NCBI GenBank assembly: GCA_947683625.1
Contig: CANTUR010000154.1
Coordinates: 1,178,001-1,242,000 of the forward strand
Reading direction: 5' to 3'
Source: Mallotus nudiflorus
Taxonomy: Eukaryota; Streptophyta; Magnoliopsida; Malpighiales; Euphorbiaceae
Length of the DNA: 64,000 bases
Shown here: positions 36,112 through 47,987 of the stretch, in pieces
Position numbering within the stretch: position 1 is the stretch's first letter
Layout: each line of letters begins with the position of its first letter
Notes under the pieces: generated by a model
What the model saw: the letters and a program-made list of their open reading frames with translations, nothing else
What the model was told of the DNA's origin: nothing
Database searches by the model: none
Made by a program: the position numbers and the translations under genes

Positions 36112-38485
36112 TTAATCTCTGAAGTTTGTTGGTAGGGTTTCTTTAGTAAAATACTCCTTCCTGACTGTGTCTACTGAGCAAAATCTCACCTTCAGAAACA
36201 AGATGAATAGTCCAAATAAGAATATGCATACGACCAGAAACGGCAGAAAAGCGGGACAATCATAATTTCAAACATATCCAAAATCTCATTTAAAATGGGT
36301 ATCAAAACAAAGTTCTGCTGAGACATGACAACGTATTAAGTATCGATGAATCATACCAGTGAAGCATAATGTTTTACCACGGGCTTGACTAACTGCCAAA
36401 TTGGCTTAAATACAAAGGGAGCATCCACAAAGAGAACTTCACCCAGCCGCTTTGGATAATAGTAGTAGAATACATCAAACTGCCAAAAAAAAAAAAAAAA
36501 GTATGAGATCAACTCAAACTTCACTTGATACAATTTCCAGGGCAAATATACAAAATTAAAACGTCAGAAATGTACTGGCAAAAGAGAAATCAAGTAAACA
36601 TTATTTAGATAACACTAAGAGCAAAGAGAGCAAGAGGTTACAGTAAATATTTACTACGGATAACTTTGCTGGCAGCATCAGAAGTATAGTAATTACTCCT
36701 ATGCAAAATTAGGTAAAGGTCAATGCAGACCTCTCTTTTCAGAGGATAAGAAAAGTTTTTTTATTTTTCCTCTGGGTTTGATGAATTGGCAATTTTTTAA
36801 ACCATCACCGCCCTATAAATTTATTGCCACTATTGAACAAGCAAAGTTATCACAACACAGGAACAATAGAATTTGTATTCCACTACTTGTCGAAAATAAG
36901 CATTAGATTTTTTAAACTTACCAGGAAGGTCAAGAACTTGAGATCAGAATTTTCAGTGCCAAAGCCCCTAAGATCAAATAATCCAAGTATTTGTGTTTTT
37001 CCAGGTGGGAGCTTTGCCAATGCCTTCTCTACTTGAAAGACACACAACCTCTCATTCTCAACACGATCATGTTCCTGATATCACTCATTTTATGCTGATT
37101 ATAAGAACCCATACCAGAAGAAAACAATAATGAAAAATTCACATATATCACAGTTTCAATAAAACTTTTACACATTCATCCAGCCATCAATATTCGGTAG
37201 TGTTTGCCAAATGTTATCAGAAGCACAGGACTGCAATTTGTAAGAGTAAAATAATAAGAACTATTAATAGGGGAACAAGCTGCTAACAGGATCCAAGAAA
37301 ATGCAAATTTATCTTACCAAGATTCATCTGATACCTTGATTATGTTATTTTAAATTTTATTAGTGAACTCCCAATTGGTTTGGAACTGAGACATACTTGA
37401 GTTGAGTTGAATAGACTGAAAATTCACAAAAGGAGGTGAAACATTCCCTGCTAACTTTACAAGCCTACCTTCTGTACAGGAAATGTAGCTATGGTCATCT
37501 AAATTTAGCACAAAGCAAACCAGCAATTGCTTTTGTGACTGCAGGGACGATTAACTATCTCACGCATTTTGCATATTAAACAATTTCTTACGAAGACAAA
37601 AGATTTATAAATGAGAAATAGGGCATTTCAAATACAGAACTTACATCAGGAATGTGCTTGGATGGCACCACTACAAGCACTGGTCTGTCATGAACATCAA
37701 GAAAGTCATGCACGTAGGATTTTCCTGTGGCTGCTACACTTTTCACCAACTCCTCAGTCAATTCAGACACTCCAAATTCTTGACGCCATTTCTAGTAAGT
37801 ATTAGGAAAAACTAAGTTTCATGAAAAGCTGTAATTACAGCGGAAAGCAAGAATGAGCTAGTTAGTTGAGAGGGTACAATGGCTTTGGTCAATTTTGCAA
37901 CAGCTTCTTCAACAGAAAACCTCCTATCCTTTAGGAACCAAAGAATCATTTCTTCATCATTTCTTCCATTTTTGCCTACTGGAAGACTATGATGCTCTTT
38001 TTCAAGCTTTTTCTTCACTTCTAGGACTAGCTGATACATAAAAGCAATAAATTATGTAACTTTGCCATAACAATATACATTTTGTTCATTGAGGATTGTA
38101 ATTACATTATTAAAAGATAGGAAATTACACACTCAATTGATAAAAATACATATATTTGCTCATTCTAATTCCTTCATGAAGCAAAAGAACATAAAAATGC
38201 TAATCAGATTGTACTCAAGAAACAGGTAGTTCTCTGAGAAAATAAGAATTCAAAACCCTACTTTCTATGCTACTTAAAGGTCAAATCTTTCTGGTTAATT
38301 TTCTCAGCGTTTCTCTGCAATCAGACCGAGACAAAAGAGCAATTCAAAGCAATTACCTTTCGAGAATGACTAGGGTCAAAACTACAATTCTGAACCGAAA
38401 ATTTGCAGTTTCGAGATGGAGCTTTTTTAGGATTGATAGGAGCAATTAATGGGCGGCCTAGATTATGGCAAAAGCGAAGCGCCAT
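36112..38485 (-). CDS. CRAL-TRIO (Sec14-like) domain protein with predicted plastid transit peptide
   Basis: Six exons, 38357-38485, 37878-38030, 37645-37791, 36922-37074, 36357-36479 and 36112-36189, each a whole number of codons, give 260 aa. Exon 1 is a Ser/Arg/Asn-rich transit-like leader (MALRFCHNLGRPLIAPINPK). Next comes the CRAL-TRIO N-terminal helical part (EEMILWFLKDRRFSVEEAVAKL). The lipid-binding domain follows: DRPVLVVVPSKHIP, GLFDLRGFGTENSDLKFL, YYYPKRLGEVLFVDAPFVFKP and VRKEYFTKETLP. Such proteins carry a phosphoinositide or other hydrophobic ligand between membranes; the ligand here is unknown. The start is set by the first ATG of the exon; the frame continues upstream without another ATG. 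All introns are phase 0, a regular structure that supports the model. Size and layout fit a single-domain plastid Sec14-like protein. Confidence 0.93.
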
Positions 38486-38710
38486 TTTCTCAAGAGATTT
38501 CACTTTTTTTTTTTTACAAAATTTTTTGGAATTCGGAGTTAAGAAAAATCAAAACAGTGCGTATTGTGTGCCTGTTTGTTTCCCGGGAAAATGGCGAGGA
38601 AAACAAAACCGCTTGCGGCGGGCGGTTAGAGTTTAGAGAATAGGAACGTCGTCGTTTTTCTTGTTGGGTCACATTCTTGGGCTTGATTGTTAGTACTTTA
38701 AGCATGCTGG

Positions 38711-38755
38711 ATTTCAATTATGGGCGGAAGTGGATATTTCGCCCATAATTGAAAT
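38711..38755. repeat. Perfect 16-bp inverted repeat (hairpin) upstream of the CRAL-TRIO gene
   Basis: ATTTCAATTATGGGCG (38711-38726) and CGCCCATAATTGAAAT (38740-38755) are exact reverse complements around a 13-base loop. Pairing extends a few bases outward with mismatches (GCTGG against CAGGC). It lies about 225 bp upstream of the CRAL-TRIO start codon and about 55 bp from the dispersed repeat copy 2. It could be a short MITE, a cruciform-prone site or a protein-binding palindrome. Confidence 0.9.
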
Positions 38756-38809
38756 CAGGCCATATGATAAATGATAATAATAAAAAGAGGAAATTTCAGT
38801 AGGTGGTAT

Positions 38810-40554
38810 AGTCTATGCATATATTTTTGTTGGTGGCTATGTTTCTTTTTTTTCTTTTAATTATAATTTTTTTTTTCATTTTTAGTCTAACTTTTGCTCC
38901 GTATTTTTATTTCGCAAAATTAACATTTTGCTTTTTTTTTCTTTTTTTTTTAATTTTTTTTACCTATTATTAATTTTGATGTCATTTTATATATTTTAAA
39001 TAATTTTATTTTATATTTTAAATAACAATTTTTTAAAAAATATTTTGAAACTTACTATTATTTAAAATATAAAAATTAAGTTAATTAAACTAAAAATTAT
39101 TCATAGATTTCAATAAATTTTTTTATAATTATTTAGAAATTAGAAATTAAACTTTATCCATGGTATTTAATAATTATTTTTTTAATAAAAATAACAAAAA
39201 ATTTATAAAATATATCAAAGAAAACATTATTTTATTATTGATAGTAATAAAAGTAAAAAATTATATTTATAATTTTAATTTTATAATTAACGATGAAAAA
39301 ACTAAAAAAACAACAAATATCAACAAAAATAAACAAAAATCAACAACTGTAATTTTTTGTTGTTTTTGTTGATTTTGTTATTTCAGTTGTAGTTTTCAAT
39401 TGTTCTTATTGTTTCTCTTTATTTATATTTATTGATTTTTAAAAATAATAAAAAAATAATGAGATATATAAAAAAATCATTATTTTTATCATTAATACTA
39501 ATAAAAGTAAAAATTTTGTTTATAGCCTTAATTTTGTAATTAATAATGAAAAAATAATTTAAACAATAGTAAAAAATCAACAAAAATAAACAATAATCAA
39601 CAACTAACAATCAACAAAAATAAACAACAATAAACAATAATTAACAACTAACCATCAACAAAAATCAAAAACTTAAATTTTTTTGATTTTTTGATTTTAG
39701 TTATTGTTTTTAGTTTTTATTATTGTTCCTGTTTGTTGATTTTTATTTATTTTTTTTTATTTTTTCAGTTTTTTTTATATTACAAATATCATAAGAATTG
39801 TAAAGTTGTTACATATTAATTGATGATCAATAAGTATCAAATAGTTTTTTTTTAAAAGTTTAAAACATTTTAATAAATAAATTAAAGTAAAAAATAAAAT
39901 AAAATCCTTATCTTTAAGAATATAAAATGAGAAAATTTTATTTATTTATTGTTGTTACAACAATTGAAGATATTTATTATTTGGTTTAACAACAATTGAA
40001 GATATTTAGTTCATAATTATTCATTTGAAAAAAAAAAAGGTCTTAAGAGACAAAAATATTGAGAATAAAATGAAGACAATACTTTTTAAAAAAAAACATT
40101 GAGCAAAAAAAGTTAAGAAAAAAAGGTGAAGATATTAGAAAAAAATGTTGAGAAAAAAATATTACTATAAAAATAGAAAAAAAATGTTTAACAAAAAAAT
40201 GTTGAGAAAAAAAATGAAGAACAACAGAAAAACTGTTGACTAAAAAACATTGAGAAAAAAATAAAAGAAAATAGAAAAAAATTGAAAACAATATAAATAA
40301 AAAATTATTAAAAGAGAAAATAAAAAAATGTGGGAAAAAAAGTATAAAGTAAAAAAAAGTTGAAAAAAATCAGTAAAGAGGAAAAAATATTAAAAAAAAA
40401 ACAACTTTAAAAGTAAAAATGGCAAGGGGAATAAACTATATTTGAAAGAAAAAAATTTGAAAAAATAGTTTTAAAAGTTTTGAAGTTCAACTGTTTTTTT
40501 TTTTGAAAGATTTTTTTATTTTTTATATATTTATGTAAAAACTCCTAATAAAAA
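38810..40554 (+). repeat. AT-rich dispersed repeat, copy 2
   Basis: Same order of segments as 18310-20005: ACCTATTATTA with GTCATTTTATATATTTTAAAT, ACTTACTATTATTTA, CAACAA/TTGTTG blocks, TTGATGATCAATAAGTATCAAAT, GAAGATATTTA with TTGGTTTAACAA, A-rich ACATTGAG/ATGTTGAG blocks, T-rich end. It abuts a solo LTR on its right. No coding potential is supported; ends are approximate. Confidence 0.75.
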
Positions 40555-40559
40555 ATTAT

Positions 40560-42219
40560 GGTCGACACTTGAATTTGGCTGGCCCACGAACGAAGCCTAA
40601 TGATGAAAATCTAAACAAAATGAGTCGGATAGTGTAAATTTTCATCTACTTTTCCCTTAATGGGCTAGAAGCCTAAAAAGAACTTTTTGCTCAGTTTTTA
40701 AGGCGACTACCTTCGCCATTAAGGCTACTCCTTAGCATGCTAAATCGTTTTTTATATAATGAAAAAAATCACATTCTGATGCGATTTTCTTTGTGGTTTC
40801 ATGCGATAAGACGTAACATCTATAGAAAAGTAGAGGGGGGAGAAAGAGGAAGAGATGGTTCCTAAGGCTAAGAGGTTGGTTTTTGAAGGAAGAGAATAAA
40901 AGAAGAAGATTCACAAAAAAGTAGAGGGAAGGAGAGGTTCCTAGCAACAAAAAGAACAACCTAAAACAAAAAAAATCATAGGAAAAAAAAGGAGGGGAGA
41001 AAAAAAATAAGAGAGGTCAAAGAATTAAAAAAAAAATAGCTTGAAGAATAGGGGAACAATAGATTTGACAAAGGAGAAGAGGCTAGCTTTGCATTATCAA
41101 AAAACTCATTGTAACAATCATCTTGAAACTTTTGAGGGCCAAGACAGAGAGTCAAAATTATATCAAATACAATAATTCCCATTTCTTCCACTTTTAAATT
41201 CATTCTTTTATCAATTTTCTTATAGTTATAAGTGCTTTCTTAATTATTTAGATTCTTTCCTTTGAAATTATGTGATTTTAGAATAGCTATTTTACAAAAT
41301 ATTTACGTTATGTTTAGAAAATAAATTTTTTGTTTAAAATTCTGTTTGATAGTGTAAGAAGGCGGCATTTATTCGATAAGGCGTCGCCTTATGTTAAAAA
41401 CACAAAATAAATTTTTATTATTTTTCATAAATGTTTATGTATTTCTTTGGTATTTTAATCAAATATCTTTGTTGTTTTTTACTTGTTTGATAAAAATCTT
41501 ATTTCTGTTTATTTTCATTTTTAACATAGTTAAATTTTATTCAACTAATTATGTTATTTATTTTCTAGCTATATTGCATGTCATTTTTGTCCTTTTTGTA
41601 GATATTTTTATTTATTTTTCAGCATGTTTTTATTCTTAAATAAGATTTTGATTGTTCATGTTTCTTAGTTGTTATTAGATGAATTATTTATTTTATTTTG
41701 ATTATCAGTTATAGTTTATGTGATTAAATTAAGTGTAATTACTTTCTGCATTTTTATTTTATTTTTAAGAACTTAACATGATGATTTCTTTTGTAGAATT
41801 TTAGAACTAATTATTTATTTTTCAAGATTAATGTATTAGAGTGACATATGGATTACTATATAGTTTAGCCTTTAGTTTATAATTATTAGTTTTTTTTATT
41901 TTATCCTATTTTATGTTTAATTTGCATGTAAATAAGTAAATTATTAAAAGTAATAAAACATAAAACGAAAGTCAACCATAAAGTTGAGTGGACATTTAAA
42001 AGTTCATATCCACTTTTCAAATTCAATTTCTGAGAACGGCTGCTGGGGACCCTCTATGGGATCTGGTTGCTGTGAAAGCGTGTCCCAAATCTCATTCAGA
42101 TAGTGATTCTCATTTCTGACTCAAACTATAAATTCACATTGTCTTTCCTAATAGATTTTGAGTCCACATATTATGTAGTCGTCAAATACTTGGATATACA
42201 CTGAATCCTGATGCTTACA
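40560..42219 (-). mobile_element. Solo LTR (family X/Y), minus orientation, with 5-bp target duplication
   Basis: On the minus strand it begins TGTAAGCATCAGGATTC and ends GTGTCGACC. It aligns along its length with 47988-49857, including the TTGGGACAC/TCGGGACAC segment, the AGGCGACGCC motif, a polypyrimidine stretch and the CAAATT-AAG-GTGTC end. ATTAT at 40555-40559 and at 42220-42224 forms an exact 5-bp direct repeat, the signature of LTR-retrotransposon insertion. With no internal region present it is a solo LTR, left after recombination between two LTRs. Confidence 0.7.
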
Positions 42220-42224
42220 ATTAT

Positions 42225-43423
42225 AAATTCTTTTTATTTATGAAAATAAATATAATTATTATTATTTATAGAGCAAAGATAGTCACGAGACAGAATTTTT
42301 TATTGTTTTTTTGGACGAAACCACCCCATGGAGGGCAGTTTCATTTTGAATAGCCATTTTCATAAAATTGCAGCCCGTTTGTTTTTCATAGCGGGCTAAT
42401 ACATTTATCTTTATTGTTATTTTTTTATCATTTGATATTTTATAAAGTTTAACTAATTTAGAATTTGAAATGATAGACTTATAAAGGGATAAATTCTACT
42501 TACATTTATTTAATCTAAAATTTGAACTCAAAATATTATAATACAGTGGAGAGACAAAAAAAAATTTTTGTCTGCCAATATCATACAAAGCCAAAAATAT
42601 ACAAATTGTAAGGTTCTTGTTTTGTCTTTTAATGGCTTAAGTTCTTCATGTGTTGGGTTCTTGATAATTCTCATACGTGTGTATTTTGAGATTGTACAAT
42701 AAAGTGAGAATGGGTAGAGAATATGGTTGGCTTTTGCAGCTTATTATGTGCATAAAATTCTAAAGATAGTTGAGTCAAAATTAATCATTACAATTTAGAA
42801 TTTACATCAATTTTTTTAATTAATTGGAAGGTTAAATGGACGTAAAAAAAAAAAAAAGACAATCATTATGTTTAAACCTTCCATTAGAATGTCCTTTTAA
42901 AAACAATATTGTAAAACACTTTTTCTTTGGGTGGTCCATTTTTGGTCAAATCTATTCTTCCTCATCAGTCATCAGCAATGAAGAAATCTTGCAACCACCC
43001 ATTAAGCTATAATATCTGTTTCTTTCTTTATTAATGCACCTTCTTTTGCTTAATTTCCAGCTGGGGTTCAAGAAGGATTTGCATTCTCTCTGTCTTAAAT
43101 TCCACCATAGAAATCATTTCTTGGGAAAAAAAATGCACAGAATGTAACCATTTGCGCTGCTTCTTTCTAAGCTGAAAAATAATGATGAAGTTTAGTGAAG
43201 TCAATAGTCACTATTATTTTAGCATCAAATCGCTTTGCATGAACTTTATTAGTGAAAAAGAAGCAGCAATCAGATAATATAAGCTTCTCCATTATGTTGG
43301 TAATTAGTGAATAAGAAGAAACTAATATCAGAAAACATAATCTTATCCTTTAATTTTGATAAAATGTCATTATGCCTAAGTTGCGTCTGTGAATTGCCAG
43401 TTTTACCTTTTTTTTTTTTTTTT
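42225..43423. other. AT-rich intergenic region, no gene seen
   Basis: No supported coding region. A T run (about 43410-43428) leads into the LINE remnant; on the minus strand this is the A-rich tail expected after a LINE 3' end. Confidence 0.5.
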
Positions 43424-43625
43424 TTTTTACAAAGAAGAGGCAAAGCCTAAAACACTCCAGGACATGGTTCTCCTAATATAAGCTACACCAATCTGATCAA
43501 GAGCTATCCATTGGTTGATAACTGAGGGTGGACCAGCTAGTCTGTGGCAACCAACAGGGAAGGGATATGCCAAGTTTGCAAAACAATCTGCAGCATTATT
43601 TGCTTCTCTATAAACATGCTAGTTC
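43424..43625 (-). pseudogene. LINE-type reverse-transcriptase RNase H (RVT_3) C-terminal remnant
   Basis: The minus strand reads HVYREANNAADCFANLAYP, then PSVINQWIALDQIGVAYIRR. The REAN-AAD-FANLA pattern is the end of the RNase H domain found in plant LINE elements and LINE-derived genes. Only about 60 residues remain. An oligo-T run on the plus strand at the element's 3' side fits a poly-A tail. Confidence 0.65.
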
Positions 43626-44341
43626 ACCTTTTGATAAAGCTATATGTCGGATCTTATATCACTATTCATGATTTCACACACATGAATGATTATTACTTTG
43701 AACTTTATTTGATTGTGTTTGTGGGTACAAGAAGTGAATTAAGTTAACAGTATTTTTAAAAAAAAAATTAGAAAAGTTGATAGCTTTTAACGTGGTCAGA
43801 ATTGAAACTATAATACTTTAATGCTGTAAAAGCTTTTTTTTTTTCTTTTACACATCGGCACCCACCGTCAAATTAACACATAGATATTGAATGCCAATTG
43901 GGAAAGCTATATTATGCTCGATAAAGGTTGATGTGAGGACTTGTGATGTGAATAGTAATATTTGGAGTTCTATTTTTATCAAAATGTCTTTGAGTAATCA
44001 CTTTATTAAAAAAATTTAAAAATTATTTACAAGTTACTAATATTTAAATTTTTATATAATGAATTTATCCGTTGACAACTTAAATTTTATATTACAAAAA
44101 ATTAAAATGTAAAAATAAATATTAATTAACATTGAAGGTACTTTTGAAATTGTTTCCAAATATTATTTTATCTTATTCACTTTCAGAGGATTATATACGT
44201 TACGATCGTCGATTAGGTTTATTATGAAAATATTGTGCTTCTAGCAAATCATTTAAATGAAAGATAAATGACATATATGGGTTGCTAAACATGAAATTTT
44301 TAGTAGCAATTTCGTTTCATGTAAGAGCTCCAATATATTTA
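43626..44341. other. AT-rich intergenic region next to the UBX gene 3' end
   Basis: No gene seen; sequence near 44341 should include the UBX gene 3' UTR. Confidence 0.45.
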
Positions 44342-46087
44342 TTACAAAAGCTCTAGGAAAAGGGTTGCTTTAGGGTGGAGTCCAGCATCCCTAAGAGTCA
44401 TCCCCATTTGATCAACACCATAGACTCTTCTAGGAAAGCTTGATATTAATCTATAGTTAACAATGCCAGGTAGGCCTAATGAATCAATGTAATTGTAGAT
44501 TGCTTGAACCTTGTCTGACAAGGAGAAACTTTGCTCTCTTCTTTCACCATTTGGAAACCGTATCAAAACCTGACCATAATTAATCAAGTGAATATACACC
44601 AAATGCTTGTTTAACTGCAAACAAAATATTAAAGGAAAAAAACAGTAGCGTGGTCACATATAGTAGTACCTGTGTTGCTTGAGGATCCTTAGATCGACCA
44701 GCAATTTCTTTAAATTGAGTTTCTCTAATTGTGGAAGTTTCTTTGGCCTTACCATATTGCTTCTGTGTTGAATTGTGCCCAAGTCGCTCATAATTTACTT
44801 TTTTTGAAGGTGAGTTCTTGGTTTTTTCCTTCTCCTGGAGAGAGAGAAAATTGATAGTCAAATTTGTACCCTCGTGAAGTCTAAACTAGACCAAAGCCAT
44901 GGCTAGTCATAGGAGCATATATGTTCTTTATGGTTGGGTACGACATGTCAGGTGCAGACCTAAAGCACAGGAACACTTTTATTTACTCCAAATTCTGGCG
45001 TATTATACTCAATGATTAGATTTAAAATGCTTGTTATAGTTGTCACATTTCCTTTGACCAAACTATATAACACATTATGTATCACACATGAAATGGTTGA
45101 ATGCAATACTCTGTGTGTAGGAAAAATCTCCTGTAAATCAAAAGTAGCATAGTTGGTATCCAAGACAACTTTATACAGACTTGGGCGAGTCCAAGTTTGA
45201 TATACATACCTTGTCAATCTTCAGAGCTGCAAGATAACTTGCATCTTGTTGTTCTCTGAGTTGACGATCTGCTCTTATCTTCTCTTCTTCCTTGGCTCTT
45301 GCTTTCATCTTCTCTTCTTGCTGCTTCCGTATTGCATTACCAAAGGCCGATCCCTGCTCTTCTACTGTTCTCTGCAAAATCTCTACTAACTCTGCTGGAG
45401 AAATTGGCCCTTCCATCTAAACAGAATAGGCCAAAATTAATCAACTCAAAATTGTGTATATCTCATGAACAAATTTGATTGCATGAATAGACAAAAACTG
45501 GACATTTAGTAACCAACCTGTTGTAGTACTGCTAAGCTATTACCAGGAGCCGGAGCAACTACCGCGCAGCATGGAAAGCTAGCAGGCTGCAATGTTGTAG
45601 CCATATGCAAACCCTCTCCTCTATCTGCAAGACCTCCCCAGCTAACAAAATTTGCATCAAGAAACTGCACTACAAATTCTGAACATAGAGTTTCTCTACA
45701 GAAAGATGGAGTGAAAGGGTGCTGAGGCGAATGGAGATACATGAACATAAACTTATTCTCATCCTCTGCTATCTTTAAAGCCTGCATGAAACCGCAAGCA
45801 TAAAAGAAAGGGTGTACAGAGCCATATTGCTGCTCAAAATTGGCTAGAAAGGCCCATTCTTCTTGTGCAACCAGAGGCTGATGATCTTGTGAATGTTGCA
45901 TTTGAAAGTTTACTGGTAGATTGTGATCTCTTCTTCCTGACCCAGATCCTATTCTGCCTATACCATAACTCATTACTCTTGAAAATCCTCCTACTATACT
46001 CCTGGGCAGACTCACCATTCGACGAACAATTCCATTGCAAGAAGCTTCTCTCATTGCTCTTGCACTATCCCTCATTGTTGACGACAT
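44342..46087 (-). CDS. UAS-UBX domain protein (PUX10/FAF2-like) lacking the UBA domain
   Basis: Four exons, 45518-46087, 45210-45416, 44670-44834 and 44342-44569, all phase 0 with GT-AG introns, give 389 aa. Residues 1-55 are basic and Ser/Gly-rich. A thioredoxin-like UAS domain follows (about 75-200: FEQQYGSVHPFFYACGFMQA, FMYLHSPQHPFTPSFCRETL, NFVSWGGLADRGEG, FPCCAVVAP), then a charged coiled coil (about 205-260: KQQEEKMKARAKEEEKIRAD) and a C-terminal UBX domain (about 315-389: VLIRFPNGERREQSF, YIDSLGLPG, SSFPRRVYG, MTLRDAGLHP). The FPR loop that docks on CDC48/p97 is intact, so it should recruit CDC48 to clients. The N-terminal UBA domain and hydrophobic hairpin of FAF2/PUX10 relatives are not present; the next upstream DNA shows no extra exon. 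Confidence 0.92.
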
Positions 46088-47987
46088 TGCATACTATCTG
46101 CAACAATCTCTCTTTAATAAAAAAAAGTCAAATTCGCAAGAGTTCTTGACATCATAATATCACAGTTTGTAAACTCAATGGAGTAATCATATATATTCAT
46201 AATTCCTTTGTTTCTTCCATTAATCTTTAATTTAAGTAGCGTAAAGAGCATCATCAAAGAATGTGAAGATGCTTCTTGTTTTTTCTTCTTGTTTCTACAA
46301 AGATCAAAGGTGATGCTTTGCTTGAGAATGAATCCACCGTTGTTCTTCTTTAACCTTATGTTAAAAGAAAAAAAGTGATCACATAAAATTCTTATTCTTG
46401 ATAGCTGTTCATTTCCTTTTTTCTTTTCTTTTTAATCACATCCAAAGTTCAGAAATTCTGTTTCCATTCCTGTCTAGCCTCTATTTAGATGCTGCCACAA
46501 AAATGGACGGTCATGCAAATGAAATTCATTTTTATGCAAATTGGGTTTGAATTACATTCCTTTCATTTTTCTGCAAATTAATTCTATTCATTAAAAAATA
46601 AAAAAAAAAACTTTTTGAGTTCAGGAGAAAAATTTCGCCATCCTGATATAGTTAAAAATTATACTCATATTTTGAGATAATAGCTATCCGCTATTACGGG
46701 TATCATAATTTAACTTATAACTTTTTTTTTTTATCATAATTTACTATTTTGAAGAAACACGAAAAAATCAAACTGACGTACAGAAGGCCTTAACATGTGT
46801 AGTAAATTTGATTAATTTTGCAGGGTAAGTTGTCGGTGTGCAGGAGATGGTTAAATTGTCTCCATCATGCAAATTCATTTTGATCTCTATTGTCTGGAAA
46901 ATAGTCCTACCTTATCTTCCGAGACATTTATATGATTTCTTTAAATAAAATACTAAGAAATTGTCTTCCATCTGTAATTGTCTAAACATGCCTTTCCCCC
47001 ACTTAATAAGACACAAATTAGGCAAATAAGCTTGCAAAAGCATGCACTGAAGACCTTATGTCCTCCGAGCATCATTATTGTCTCCTTTAAATTGTCAGAT
47101 TTGTCGACAGGATTAGGATTAGGATGTGCATAAATATTATTAATAAAAAATTAAATATATACTAATTCGGAGTACCCTTAATCTATTAAGGTTGTAAAAA
47201 AATTATATTACTACATTACTCACTTTTTAATTATCAAATTAATATTTTAATAAAATAAAAACATAATTGAGGATTACAACATTATTTTAAAAACTATTTA
47301 AAAAAATGAAACAATATACATTCTTAACGCCGAAAAGCTATTTTTTTAGTACTCCGAAGAGCTATTGATCCTCTAGAGTAGAGCATGTTGCTACATAAGC
47401 ACAGTGTACTCAAAAAGAACAAGGTTACAGCACAACCTTTATGGGTGGTTTGGCATATACATTTATTCTTATATATATATAGTCATGTGCTAGTCATTAG
47501 CAATTTTTAGTCGATGTGATTTGTTTTATTATATTATTTGGTTTCTAATATTAAAATTTATATTTTATATTTTTTTATTTTATAAAATTACACCATTTAA
47601 TCTTTTTTTAAAATTATTTGTCACATTTATTATTAACTGACATGATAATTATCAAGTAAATATTATTTACCCTCTTTACTTGAATATATTATACTATTTA
47701 CTTTCTCTATTTAAATATATTATATTATTTATTCCTAAAATATATAAAATTTTATTTTAATTTAATAAAAAAATTTAATTAAATAAAATTTAATTATTTT
47801 CATTTTTAAAATATCTTTACTTAAATATTAACTTAAAATATTTATACTGCATAAAAAAATTAACCAAGCAAATTCTCTTTTTAACTTTAAAATTTAATTT
47901 TTATTTGAATTGTTAGTTTAAATTATTGAATAAATAAATTTTATTTATGAATAAAATTAATAACTTTAAATAATTTGATTTGCATAT
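46088..47987. other. UBX gene upstream region and AT-rich intergenic DNA
   Basis: No second gene is supported here. The first few hundred bases are the UBX 5' UTR/promoter on the minus strand. The stretch 47470-47980 is extremely AT-rich and precedes the LTR copy. Confidence 0.5.

Noticed and set aside
43544..43747. 67-codon plus-strand open frame
   Set aside because: It starts antisense to the LINE RNase H remnant and carries no motif of its own.
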